This document shows positions 43,745 through 55,300 of a stretch of DNA of 64,000 nt, piece by piece (the stretch's first letter is position 1; every line of letters starts with the position of its first letter). The notes below the pieces were generated by a model. That model was not told where the DNA came from, made no database searches, and was given only the letters and a program-made list of their open reading frames with translations. Both the position numbers and the translations under genes were made by a program. This stretch comes from Aradus depressus (lineage: Eukaryota > Arthropoda > Insecta > Hemiptera > Aradidae). The stretch spans positions 6,995,079-7,059,078 of the forward strand of contig OY759215.1 of NCBI GenBank assembly GCA_963662175.1, read 5' to 3'.

Positions 43745-46040
43745 TAAGATTTTTGACACAAAATAAATAGAAAAGAGAAACTTCATGAAGCTTTTTTATT
43801 ACCCAAAATAATACAATTTCTTTTTTTCACACTTTTAAAATGAGAACTGTTATTTTTAATCAAACAAAATTTTTTTATATTAAAAAAAAAAACCTATTTG
43901 TTTAACGAAGAATGGTGTTCCTTCTGTTGTTTTAATCTTTGTGATTCTCGGCTGATCTTTATTTCGCGGACTGCTCTCTGTAGATGGGCATGAATAAATC
44001 TACGAATAACGGTTCTTTGTTCAATTTTTTCAAACTAAAAAACGCTAATTTATGAAATAATGTTATGAGGTGCGAAAAAAGTAATTCTGGTGTTTCACTT
44101 AAAGATATAACAGAAAATAAAATTATTTTTTATTGATTATTCATTCATAGATCATGACTAATGAAGAAAAATTACTTCTTTTAGCCCCTGTAAAAGTAAT
44201 TTTTGTATGTATGTATAAATTGAAAAAAAAAAAAGTTATTCGTTAATTTACTGATGCCCTTAACTGATTCAAGGCAATAATGTGACTCTCCTACAAGTGT
44301 TTTTAGTCTAATTCATGTATATTTAAACAGAAAGGCCTAAATATTATATTTAAAATGATTTTTTTATTACATTGTTAAAAAGAAGTTTCCTAAACTAAAT
44401 ATAAATAAAATTACAATATAAAGTGTTGATGAATAACTGCATTAATAATTTAATTGTACAATATCCCTTGTATTAAAGCGTACGCCTTCTCTTAGTCACA
44501 TTTATATATATATATTTCTCAAATATATTATTTTTTATTTTTTTAGTGTTCAAACAAGGGTGTAAATTATGTTTTAACCCTTTTTTTGGAACATGTCTAC
44601 AATAATGAATTGATCAAGTTCACTTTTATATTAAATTCATAAAAAAATGTGTTATATATGTCTGTAATATTTTCTGTATGTTTAACTTTCCCTGAAAAAT
44701 TTGTCTGCCTTGCACCCTTGTTTCTAAATGTTTACTAGAATTAATTGTTACATAAAAAAAAACGCGATAGGTGATAGTTCATCTAAATTTGCTTAGAATA
44801 AAATAAATGTAATGTTCTGTGTACACTTACATAGATCCATTTCAAACTGTAAAGTTTACATATCCCAAAAGAAATCTAACGTATAATAAGTCAGCCAAAT
44901 TGTTCAGTTCGTTTTTTTTTTTCATTTTATTTGGTTCATTCTAATAAATATATTTTTTTGAGCTGTTGGGATTTTTTTAAATTTTGTTTATGGTATACTT
45001 ATTTATTTTTAATAAGTGCCTTAATATAAGCCAAGTTTATCATCGAATTTAAAAAAAAAACTAAAAATGTTTATAATTTTCAAATTTGTATAATTTTTTT
45101 GTTCACCGTCCATATCACAAGTTGAACTGTTATTGGTTCACTCTCCGAGGAAATTCGTCCGCTTATGGTTGCTATAAAATTTTTTTTTTTTTTTCAAAAA
45201 CTATATCCTATAAACAGTGAGGTACCAAAAACCTTATTTCCAATATTCAGGAGCTACAAAATTTGACAGCATTGACGTGCAGTTCAGATCTACAAATTGA
45301 TATCGCCCACTTTGCGCACTAAGCGTTGTTTTTATATATAAATAACCACAACATAATGATCATATTCTATAACTTACATGGTTAAATCGACATAAAATAT
45401 TTCTGAATATCCTCAGCTCAAATATTTACTCGTTTTTTTAAAAATTTATTTAACTACTTTTATGATTTTTGAATTCAAAATGCCTATATTTATTCTATAT
45501 GAATTCTGAAAGAAAAATATTTTATTTGGCTTAAACATAGAATATAGGGGTATTTATAAAAAAAAAAAAGGTTCCTCGGCACTAAAAAAAATTGAAAAAG
45601 AGGAAAATTAAAAAAAAATTGGAAATAAAACGACCTTTTGTCACAAATATACGGGTTGTATTTGTAGAATTAGCTATTTATAGAATACTAGCTGTGTGTG
45701 ATTAATAATAAAAAAATATATTTATAAGATGTTTATTATAGTTTTGCACATTGCAAATTGAAAGAAAGAAATATGTCTATGTGTCAAATATGTTCGTGAA
45801 ATTTGATTTCACCAAATAAACATGGTGGCCAATTAATTATTGTTAGAATGTTGTGAGAGTTCTTTATAAGATGAAATATGTTAAGAGATAAATAAAAAAA
45901 AGTTAAATTAAGAATATAAATAAATGACGTTGTATGTAAAGAAAAAAAAGAAGATAAATAACACAAGTGATTAAACAATTATTTTGTATAGTAATTTATG
46001 GAGTTTAATTCCCTGCCCCTTCTACCCTCCTAAAATATGT
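43745..46040. other. AT-rich stretch without recognisable genes
   Basis: Homopolymer runs and scattered AATAAA or TTTATT signals on both strands. It could include very long 3' UTR sequence of either gene. Confidence 0.5.
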
Positions 46041-46043
46041 GAA

Positions 46044-46545
46044 AGCACAAAGAAATAGCTCAGTCAACATTAAGAAAGAGCTACTGTCTTGCATCAAGTA
46101 GGAGGAGATGCGTTTAGCGATTTAAAATAATAAGAAGTGGAAGAACTGATTGCTCCTGATGCTGATGGCTTTACCGAGGAAGACCTTGCTGCAATTTTGG
46201 AGTACGAACCTGGAGCTACTAACGATGATGAGGACGAAACTGAAGAACCGCCCTCAAAATTCAATATAAAGGTAAGTATGGTACGGTTATGTAAAAATAA
46301 GCAAACGTAAATTAGCAATGAACTCCTTTTTTTCATTTCTAGATGGTCAACGAATAGTTAAGCATAAAAATTATGCTTACAAATCATGCTCTCGACGTTG
46401 ATCCAGACGTGGAAAGGTCGCATTTAAACGCAAGAAGCAGCAGCTTCTTCATCAAATTGCTGACAGAGTTCCGAAATGAAGCATCTCAACAGAAAATTTC
46501 TTTAAGCACAAATGATGTGTACTATTTAGGATTTTTTTAAACAAA
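46044..46545 (+). mobile_element. Second pogo/Tigger-like transposase C-terminal relic with an intron-like gap
   Basis: 46140-46271 reads EELIAPDADGFTEEDLAAIL and an acidic run. After 46272-46342 (GTAAGT to TTTCTAG) it continues with HALDVDPDVERSHLNAR, a block typical of the end of these transposases. In-frame stops show decay. Confidence 0.62.
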
Positions 46546-46549
46546 AAAT

Positions 46550-49145
46550 TAATATGGATATATAATTTATAATAATATAAGTTTTTCAATTATAAACTTT
46601 GTTCATGCAATTGCATTTTTTTTAAAGCATTTCGTTTAATGACAACCCAATGTCCCGTTTTACACAAGATAATAGACTCAACATTTGGAACGGAATCCTC
46701 GCGAATGTTGAGGGCTTACTACGTTAAAAGCAATGGAGCAATGCTGGGCTATTTTAATTAGTCTCTTCAAGGGAAGTTTCATTACAATGATAACAAGTAA
46801 AAATTAAAATTATAAAAAACAAATTATTGATACAGAAATTTTACAATATTTATCAAAGAAAAGAAAATAAAATTAGGCGAGAATTCTACTCTTGTATTTT
46901 TTGTATTTACTGGACCTTGAAATATTTTGAGGTTGAGACCAGATGGAAAATGAATATTCCGTCGGCAACTTTTTTATTAAACATCCCATCAAGGCCTACA
47001 ATCATGGTAGGGAGTCAGGCGCACCTGCACAGGCATACCGGAGCGCATATCTCTTATGTTATCAGTTGCACGCAATAAAACGGCATTATGAAGGCAGTAT
47101 AATATATTTTTCGGGGAGACAAAAAAAATTTAAAAGTTTTCATAATATGTCGGCGTTTCTCAACTTAGAATTTGTCTCTGTCTATTTGTAGTAATAAATA
47201 GATGATTCTGAGGAAACAATTTCCATCATATTTGTAAATTTTCCAAGCAACGCCTGGAATTACAACTAGTTGAGGAATATTTTGATTTAAAATTGTAAAT
47301 GAAAATTAAATTATAGTCCTATCGAAGATTATAAATATTCTTTTTATAAAAAAAAAAAAATAATAAACTAGCAAAGTAGAGAGAAAGCCTGCGTTCAAAT
47401 TCTGAAATATTATTTTTTATTTTGATTTTAATGTATTTAAATTGCAGTTTTCGTTGTTTTCAACCTAGTACGCTAGTAATATAAAGATGAAATAAGCATA
47501 GAAGAGGAACAGTGAAGGCCCTGCGGGTCTTTGTGCCACCATCCTGCATTTTATCATTGCTGAATAGTGGAACACTGCATTGCAGGGGGTTCACTGCATT
47601 TCTTAATATTTCCCTCAATCTCCTTCTTATTTCATATCACTCTACCCCCCATAGAAAAGGAATAAGGTAAATAGACAAATTTCATAATGAATAGTAAATA
47701 TTTAATTTAATTATTATGCGTTGAACACCTCTGTTGGTTTTATTATTATAACATACACATTATTTTTTCATATAAAACACAAACCCGTCAGGTAATTGAT
47801 ACATTAGCAAAATTAACAATGACATTACATCAGACTAAAGTCTCCTACAGATATAGAAAAATAAATCAATAATTATTTACTAAGTATTTACATTTTAAAA
47901 TCATATAAAAACTTACCACTACATCCTATACACATATTTATTGAATTTCATCCTAATGTATTAACAATAAAACTATCTTATTATAGAAGACATTTCAAAT
48001 TAGATTACATTATTCATCAAATTTTAAAAAATAAATACAATAAATAATAATTCTATGTCTGGAAGACACAGCGATCGGTATGTACGTAACTATATAGTAC
48101 ACATAATTAATTTGCAATAAAAATATGAAAATAAAAAAATGACACCTATTCTGCACTTATATTTTACATAGAATCTGTACATAAATATAACAAAAGGAGA
48201 ACACAGGTTATAAAAACATTAAGACACTGTTTAATGAATAAAAGTAGAAAAAAATATTTAGGGCTTCAAAAATATAATTTTCTGCAAGCATAAACAAATC
48301 TATGGATAATGTGTTCTTTAGGGTTCCATGGGTGAAACCAATATCTATGGTGACAGGGAATAAGTTGTTAAGTCGTAAAATGGCCAAAATGAGTTAAGTG
48401 TACTGTGATGATCTCCCAAGCCATCTGCGCTCTGTGAAGAAGTTGGGAGCTCAGGACTCGTAATACTTTCAGAATTATAAAGATGTGGGTTTCTTGGTAT
48501 CTCGTAAAATTGTGTATGTTCTCGGTTAAATCAACTTAATCTACTTCTTTGAGGAATCCTTCACGAGATAACTGCATTAACCATTTATTCACTACGGCAG
48601 ACTATTCCAAGTGAAGAGGGAGTTTTCGGTTAAATCAACTTCCGCAAATACTTTTAGAGAGGCTTCATTCACGAGTATTTCAAAAAGTATGGTTAATAAT
48701 TAGGTAAGTGTGTATAAAAATTAGTGATCGGGAATGATTAGGTAACTAAGGGAAAATCCAAGAAAGGATTTATGATTAATAATGGTGCAAACATAATTTA
48801 TTTATTCCAAAAACTGGATTTACACGATTAATGCAAAAGTAAAAAAGTGCTGCCCTGAAAAGTTACGAATTTAGACTTACCAATTTATTGCCTGTGACCA
48901 CAGTTACATGAAACGCTATTAACGAGTGTTTGAAGTTTGTCTGTCAGCCCCCCCTCACTGATATCTTTTGCAAAAAGTAAAAGGGTGATATGAGAATGCA
49001 GGAAAGTTTAAGTAAAAAATTAATACTTTTTGAGGTTAAGGGATAATAACCGTTTGTCTGTCTGTCCCCCTGATATCTGGGAATCTATTAAAGCTATATT
49101 GCTGAAACTTTGTACAGAATTAAAGGGTCATATGAAGTCCTAGCG
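46550..49145. other. AT-rich stretch, probable gene B downstream or 3' UTR side
   Basis: No coding signal that I can defend. 46940-47095 has an open frame of 50 or so codons with no recognised motif. 48930-49090 contains two copies of a tttgtctgtctgtcccccct-like repeat. Confidence 0.45.
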
Positions 49146-49147
49146 AA

Positions 49148-49350
49148 AAGAAGCACGCCGTCCTTCGGATGGGACGTTAAGCGATGGTCCCGAGCCTGTA
49201 CGATGTCAGGTACTCGTTAATGACCACTGCCGTAGGTGAATAAAAAATTTAGGGTAGGCAAAATGTAAGACACTCATACTAGAGTCGGGCTCGGTGTAGT
49301 CGGTGATATGACTTCGTAGTTAAAGCCCGGGCATGAGTCATAATAACTAA
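49148..49350 (+). repeat. SINE-1 fragment, no head
   Basis: agcacgccgtccttcggatg to gggcatgagtcataataact. Well conserved, so probably a young insertion that lost its head or was 5' truncated. Confidence 0.82.
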
Positions 49351-49922
49351 CTATTGTAGTCAGTACTTATAGACTTAGTGTCTGTTGCTGACTTATCGAA
49401 AGTTAATAGCTTCTTTCAAATGAACTTTACTTTCAACATTTATGGAACCAAATAATCATAGCATTATACGAAATATTACAAAAAAGTTAATAAATATATA
49501 AACAAGGCTTTTAATGCGATAATTTAATATGTACTATCCATAAAATAAAAATTAACTAAAACAGCATCCACATTGTCTAGAAAACTTTCAGTTTCTTAAA
49601 AATTAGAACTGTTTCAAATCATTAAAGAGTGTTTGTTCCCCAAGAACAATAATTAGCACAAAGATAAATAATAATTAATATATTGTAGTGATAATAACAT
49701 TACCTTAAAGTAGCAACAATACATGGAAGAGCCAAATATTTCTTGACGAACATGTAGACATCAACACAAGAAGACATCAACAAAACATTTATATTATGAG
49801 CTAAGTACGTATATACATTATTACACATAATATAGAAAATATAAAGAAAGAAACATTTCTTGAATAAGAAAAAAAATAGAAACTGCACAATAGCTAGCGG
49901 AGTTCCTTACTATTTTCTTTTC

Positions 49923-49999
49923 TTAAGGCAGATCATCATCCGATTTTGAATCTGAAAAACAATTTGAACTCATTGAACTGTCTACTTTCGGCGCCCTAC
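49923..49999 (-). CDS. Gene B alternative terminal exon
   Basis: 77 nt, phase 1 in, acceptor taaattaacag. Encodes RAPKVDSSMSSNCFSDSK followed by DDDLP and TAA at 49925-49923. It is Ser/Asp-rich and acidic, unlike the Lys-rich alternative end. Confidence 0.6.
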
Positions 50000-52361
50000 C
50001 TGTTAATTTAAAAAAAAAATGAAAAAAAAAACATAAAAAATTAAAGAAAAATACATGAAAAATCTGAAATTCGGAATTTACTATTAAAAAAAAAAACAGT
50101 GACATATCAATTCTACATTTATATTGAGTACAAAGGGAAAAAAATATTTTTAAAAAAGTTGAGCCGTTTGGCCAAAATACCTTTAATACTTTCGCTGCTA
50201 CTAGTGGTGCCATCTGTTGAAATAAATTCATAATAAAATACGGGACATTTAAGGGCGCCGGTAGCTGCGTGGTATGCGTGTTTCCTCAAGATCTTGGGTT
50301 CGAAACCTGGCCGAGGCCCTTACGAAATCCGCTAACTCTACTTTATTTGCTTTACTTCAAAATATAAACTTTTCTACTCAACTACTATGACAATTTTTTA
50401 TTTTATTTACACAATAGTTTCTTACAAAACTAATTCTTGCCTTATATAATCTCATCTATATTAATAAAGCAATGTTAAATCTAACAAATTGTTAATTTAT
50501 ATTCTTCTCTTATAAGAAAAAATATTAAATTAATCTTTTATTATTAAACATTAAACTGACTCACTAAAATTGACTAAAAAAGTAATTATCCATTATCACT
50601 AGTATTACTTTCATGATCATTGATATCACGTATATCAGCTGTTGAGAAAGTTATTATTTTCATTAATATACAATCATTTCAGAAAAACTAAGGCTTCAAA
50701 ACAGTGAGCTTGATTGAATCACTGAATAGCGTTTTTTTTATACATTTCATTAAGGTTTTGGCAACCAAGACTTGCGGTATGTCAACACCCCCGGCTTGAA
50801 CTACGAGGTCATATCGCCTACTACCAGAGTGCTCTTTCGTCGCTCTAGTGAACATGAGCCCAACTCTTACTGTGGGAGTCCTAAATTTTGGACCATCGCT
50901 TATTTTGTGGTGGAAATCTGAGGACTTCCTGAAAGAAATTACTGGCAGGATTGCTTTTAGCCTGTCTGGGTCAAGGGGGACATGTTTAATGTTTCTAAAA
51001 CGTTCTTAAATTGGACTTCTATAATCCAATTTTCGATTTGTAAACTGCATCGTATTCAAGAGAAAACCCTTTACAACATGATCAGCAGGGTTTTTAGATA
51101 ATTTTTTTATAAAAAATTTCTTTAGAATACAGCAAAATTGTATGTTTACATTAATATTGTTTTAATATGGTCGGTCTGTAGATAAAATTATTAAAAAATA
51201 TATATGTTTTTAATATAATAAAAGCAATATATACAACATGCAGAAGGCGCCGGTTGCTCAGAGGTAGCGTGCTTGCTTACTGAGCTCAAGATCGCGGGTT
51301 CAAAACCCGGTCGAGGCCCTAAGTTTTTTATCGGTTAAGTAAAAAAATATGAGCAAACCGGCTTCGGATGTGACATTTAACGATGATGCCGAGCCTGTAC
51401 GATGTCAGGTACTCGTTAAAGACCCCCTAACCGAGGTGAATAAAAATTATGTAATAAAAGCGTCGGTCTCACGTCACAAGAGTGACAACAGAGCGCTCTG
51501 ATAGTAGGTGATCTTTAATACATGCCATTATTGGAGAATGATTGCATGCATTTTGGGTTGCTCAGTGCTGCGATATGTTGGGGTAGAAACACACTAAAGC
51601 CTACTGCCTTTAAGCAATCAGCTCTAGTATTGCTTCTTTTCGATCCTATAAATCTATTGAAAGTCTTAGTTTTGCCAAAAAAAGTAATTAAAAGTATAAA
51701 TAAATTGATACAGTCAACGCCACTACTGATTTAGTATACATATTTTTTTAATGCTTCTACAAAACTCAAGAATAAATACATAAGTAGGTTAAATGACAAT
51801 TTATAAAAATGTTGATGTTTTACGAACTTGACCTTTTAATCCTCCATAAAAAACACATACATACTATTCTTAATTAGTTCCCATCGTTCAGTTGAGGACT
51901 GAACAAGCCAAAATATAGCAGAATTAGACATTAATGAAGAACGCAAACCGTTTGTCACACTGATTCCATCCAAGAAAGCGGCCATTTTTCGAATAAGAAA
52001 AAAATCGGCTTAAATGAAACAATATCAATTATCTTGACTGATCGTAGTATTGAATGTTGCATTATGAAGGAAGCACCCCCCCTCCGTATTGCAATCATGT
52101 GAAGAAACGATACATTTATTTACTTTTTTTTATTATTGTTATTTCTCTATAAAATACTTCTGGTATTCTCAGAGAATTTGCAAGACTCCAAAGAGCGAAT
52201 TATCTTTCAATCTAAATCTAAATGGATTTCCACCTTTTCTTCTTTTACAATAGAGTCCTTATTATTTTATTGCATATTAAGGCTCCATAATAATAAATTT
52301 TGCGTTTTCGACAAATTTTTAATTCATAATTCATCGTCATTTGTTACCAACTAGCCTTATC

Positions 52362-52396
<35 letters not shown>

Positions 52397-55300
52397 CATT
52401 TCTTATTACAGAATTTATTTTTTATTTTTTAACTCATATGTAAGATATTTTTAATGATGAAAATAAATATTCTTTAGAGTACAATTTAAAAAAAAAATAA
52501 TCGAGAGCCTCACTATGAGAAAAATAAAAATGACCAAAATCTAACAATTAGCTTGACATGATTACACTATAAATAAATGTTTTTATTTTTTTCAATTACA
52601 CAATATTATTATTTATATTTCTTTATGGCTAATGCAGAAATAATTTCGATAATAAAAATAGATAAAAAAAAAAGGCTATCACAATTTCTACAAGTTTAAT
52701 ACTGAGGATTTGACTTCGACAATTATTATGTTAAATTTGTAATTGACGACATTACAATTTATTACATACTTGTCTAGTCAGTTTTTTTTATTATTACAAT
52801 ATTATTATTAATTTCTAAAATGAAGCATGATATATATATAAAAATTTCTTTCATTAATTATTAAGAATATAAAAAAAAATAATAATTTAGAACTGATATA
52901 AAATGAAATTTCCATAAAATTATATACGAACTATCTACATTGAAAATGAAAATGTCCTTACATGGTCGGAATTCTTTTTGTTTCTGTTCAGAAGTCCGTT
53001 TCATGTTATACAGAAGCCATCAGTTGAATTTCTGTCTGTATTTATATGAACGTATGTTTGAGCGTCACAGGTAAACGGTTGAACGTATAATCATGAAATT
53101 TACATGATTTTTCTTGTCCAATTTACAATATAGACTATAAGACATCTCAAAATTGTTCTTCGGGCTACCGACTCATAAAATTTCACATCTAGTAGGATCC
53201 TTATACGTCCAGTTTAAACATAGGTCACCAGGGGTTTTAACATATTGAACGGGAGGGCGCGAGGGGGAGGGGGGTGGGGGTATATCCACGATACATGGAG
53301 GATACTGAAAGGAAGGACCAACTTAGGATGTAGACTATGGGACAACTCAAGACAGGGCGTTATGAGTCAGTCTCCCCAGCGCTTCATCAGATGCAGTATC
53401 CTTATACATGTATACACATATTTTAAAGATATGTTCCCTATGTAATAATCTACAAAAAATATAATATGCAGTACATTTTTTAACATCTGAAATAAGAAGC
53501 CTTTTTAATTTTTAATTACAGGGTCATTATATCTCAAATCAACCAACGATTTCACTTTTCCGATTTTTATAGTTTTTGTAAATAAATAGATATCTAATGA
53601 GAACTCCGGAGGATCTTCAGAAAAGTGATCAGGTAATCTAACAGCACACAACTCACTAAGAAAATATCTCTTTATAATGGGTCTTATTCCGAATCCATTC
53701 TGCAGAAGATGTGAAGTAATGTAAGAAACCACGCTATACACCCTGGACGATTGTGAAGGTTATTCACACCTCCGATGTAGAATATTCGATTAGGTGAGTT
53801 GAGGAAACAGTGATTCGAAAAGATGCTGCGCTACATTAAAAATATAGGAGTAGGTAGTTAAATAATAGCGAGGGGCGGTTATATGTGCCTTCAGGCTTTG
53901 TATAACATGGGTACAAAAAAACAACCCTTATGGAATTTCAACTTTTCTAATTAGAGTGATACATTTCACACTTATGATGTTTTGGAAATATAATAAGTAT
54001 TATTTAGGCATTTTTCACATGTTTAGAAAGGTGGCCTTATTTGTGAAGTTACAATTTTAAGTCATAAATAGTTGTTCATCCTGCCAATGATATGATCAGA
54101 AAGTTTTATTACATAACAGAGCGCTCTTTCGTCACTCTGATGGACATGAGCCCGACTCTGCTATGGGAGTCCTACATTTTGCTTACCCTAAATTTTTATT
54201 CACCTAGGATAGGGGTCTTTAACGAGTACCTGACATCGTACAGGCTCGGGAAAGTATATTCTTAAGATTGGCAGGCTTAAGACATTAATTTAAAAAAGAA
54301 AAAGTGCTTAGTTGTCATTTGAATCTGTAAAATATAAAAAAAAACCTATGATATTTTTTAATACCTCTGTTAGCGGTAGAACATATCAGAATTGATGAAA
54401 ATGAACGTTTTGAGTTCGGAAGAGTGATCGTTTTGGCGTGAAATAGCTCATTTGAAAGTAGACCTCACTTTTACGACATGAAATAGAATTGTTTGATGGT
54501 TAACTTAATAATGTACCATTGGGTTAGACTCTGACTGGTACATTTGAGGCCTCCTTAAGTTAGTTAGCTTCCTTCTTCTCCTTCTTCTCCAGTTTGGCCT
54601 CCTTCTTAGCCTGTTTCTTCTCCGCCTTGGCCTCTTTCTTCTGTTCCTTCTTCTCCGCTTTGATCAGCTCCTTCTCTTTCGCTTTGTCCTTCTTCTCCTG
54701 CTTCTTGTCCGGTTTACTACTCACCTTCACGTCGACCACCCCCACCACCACCCCTCCTTCCGATCCACGTCCCTTTGAATTCTCCCTTCCACCACCTCTC
54801 TCACGACTTTTATCCGTTGTCTCCTTTTTACCGTCTTTCACCTTTCCACTACTGCTACTGCTTCTTCCAGGTCGAAAAAATGTCCCTTGCTTTGTGCTTA
54901 CTACGGGGGTTGTTTCTAGTTGAGTTACGATTTTCTGAGCACATCTGTAAAAAAAGAAAAAGATACAATAAAGACATGGAAAAAATTAATTAAATTTAAA
55001 AAAACAGAAATCATTGAAAAATTCAGCAGCTTAAATAAATTCGGACGTCACCTCCTACATTCTCAGACCATCCTGCTCCACGCATACCGAGCATACGTCT
55101 CCTTATCCGTCAGGTGACAAGAAGTGGATCTCTGTCTTCTGCGGGGCATGAGGAAACTCCAAACTGTCAAATTATTCAAGTCTCATCCTCCTGCCAACCT
55201 TGCTTAGAGCCACAAAGAGAGCCAAATGTTGACATGTATCATCTTCTATTATCTCCATGATGATGCCATACTTAACACCCCAACAGTCTCCTAAGACTAC

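Larger units (their letters stand above)
38275..49922. other. AT-rich interval between the two convergent genes
   Basis: It must contain the 3' UTR of gene A after 38274 and, on the other strand, that of gene B below 49923. AATAAA is present at 40695-40700, among several others, so neither poly(A) site can be fixed. Recognisable content is two SINE fragments, one short MITE, one inverted hammerhead-like element, a pogo-like transposase relic, microsatellites and hairpins, listed separately. I see no host exon. Confidence 0.6.

Noticed and set aside
46943..47191. 82-codon frame (NEYSVGNFFIKHP...)
   Set aside because: No motif, no splice partners and AT-rich ends; probably chance or a transposon scrap.
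54594..54923. 109-codon plus-strand frame
   Set aside because: It is the complement of the Lys/Glu-rich exon of gene B; its Phe/Ser/Leu richness is the mirror of AAG/GAG codons.
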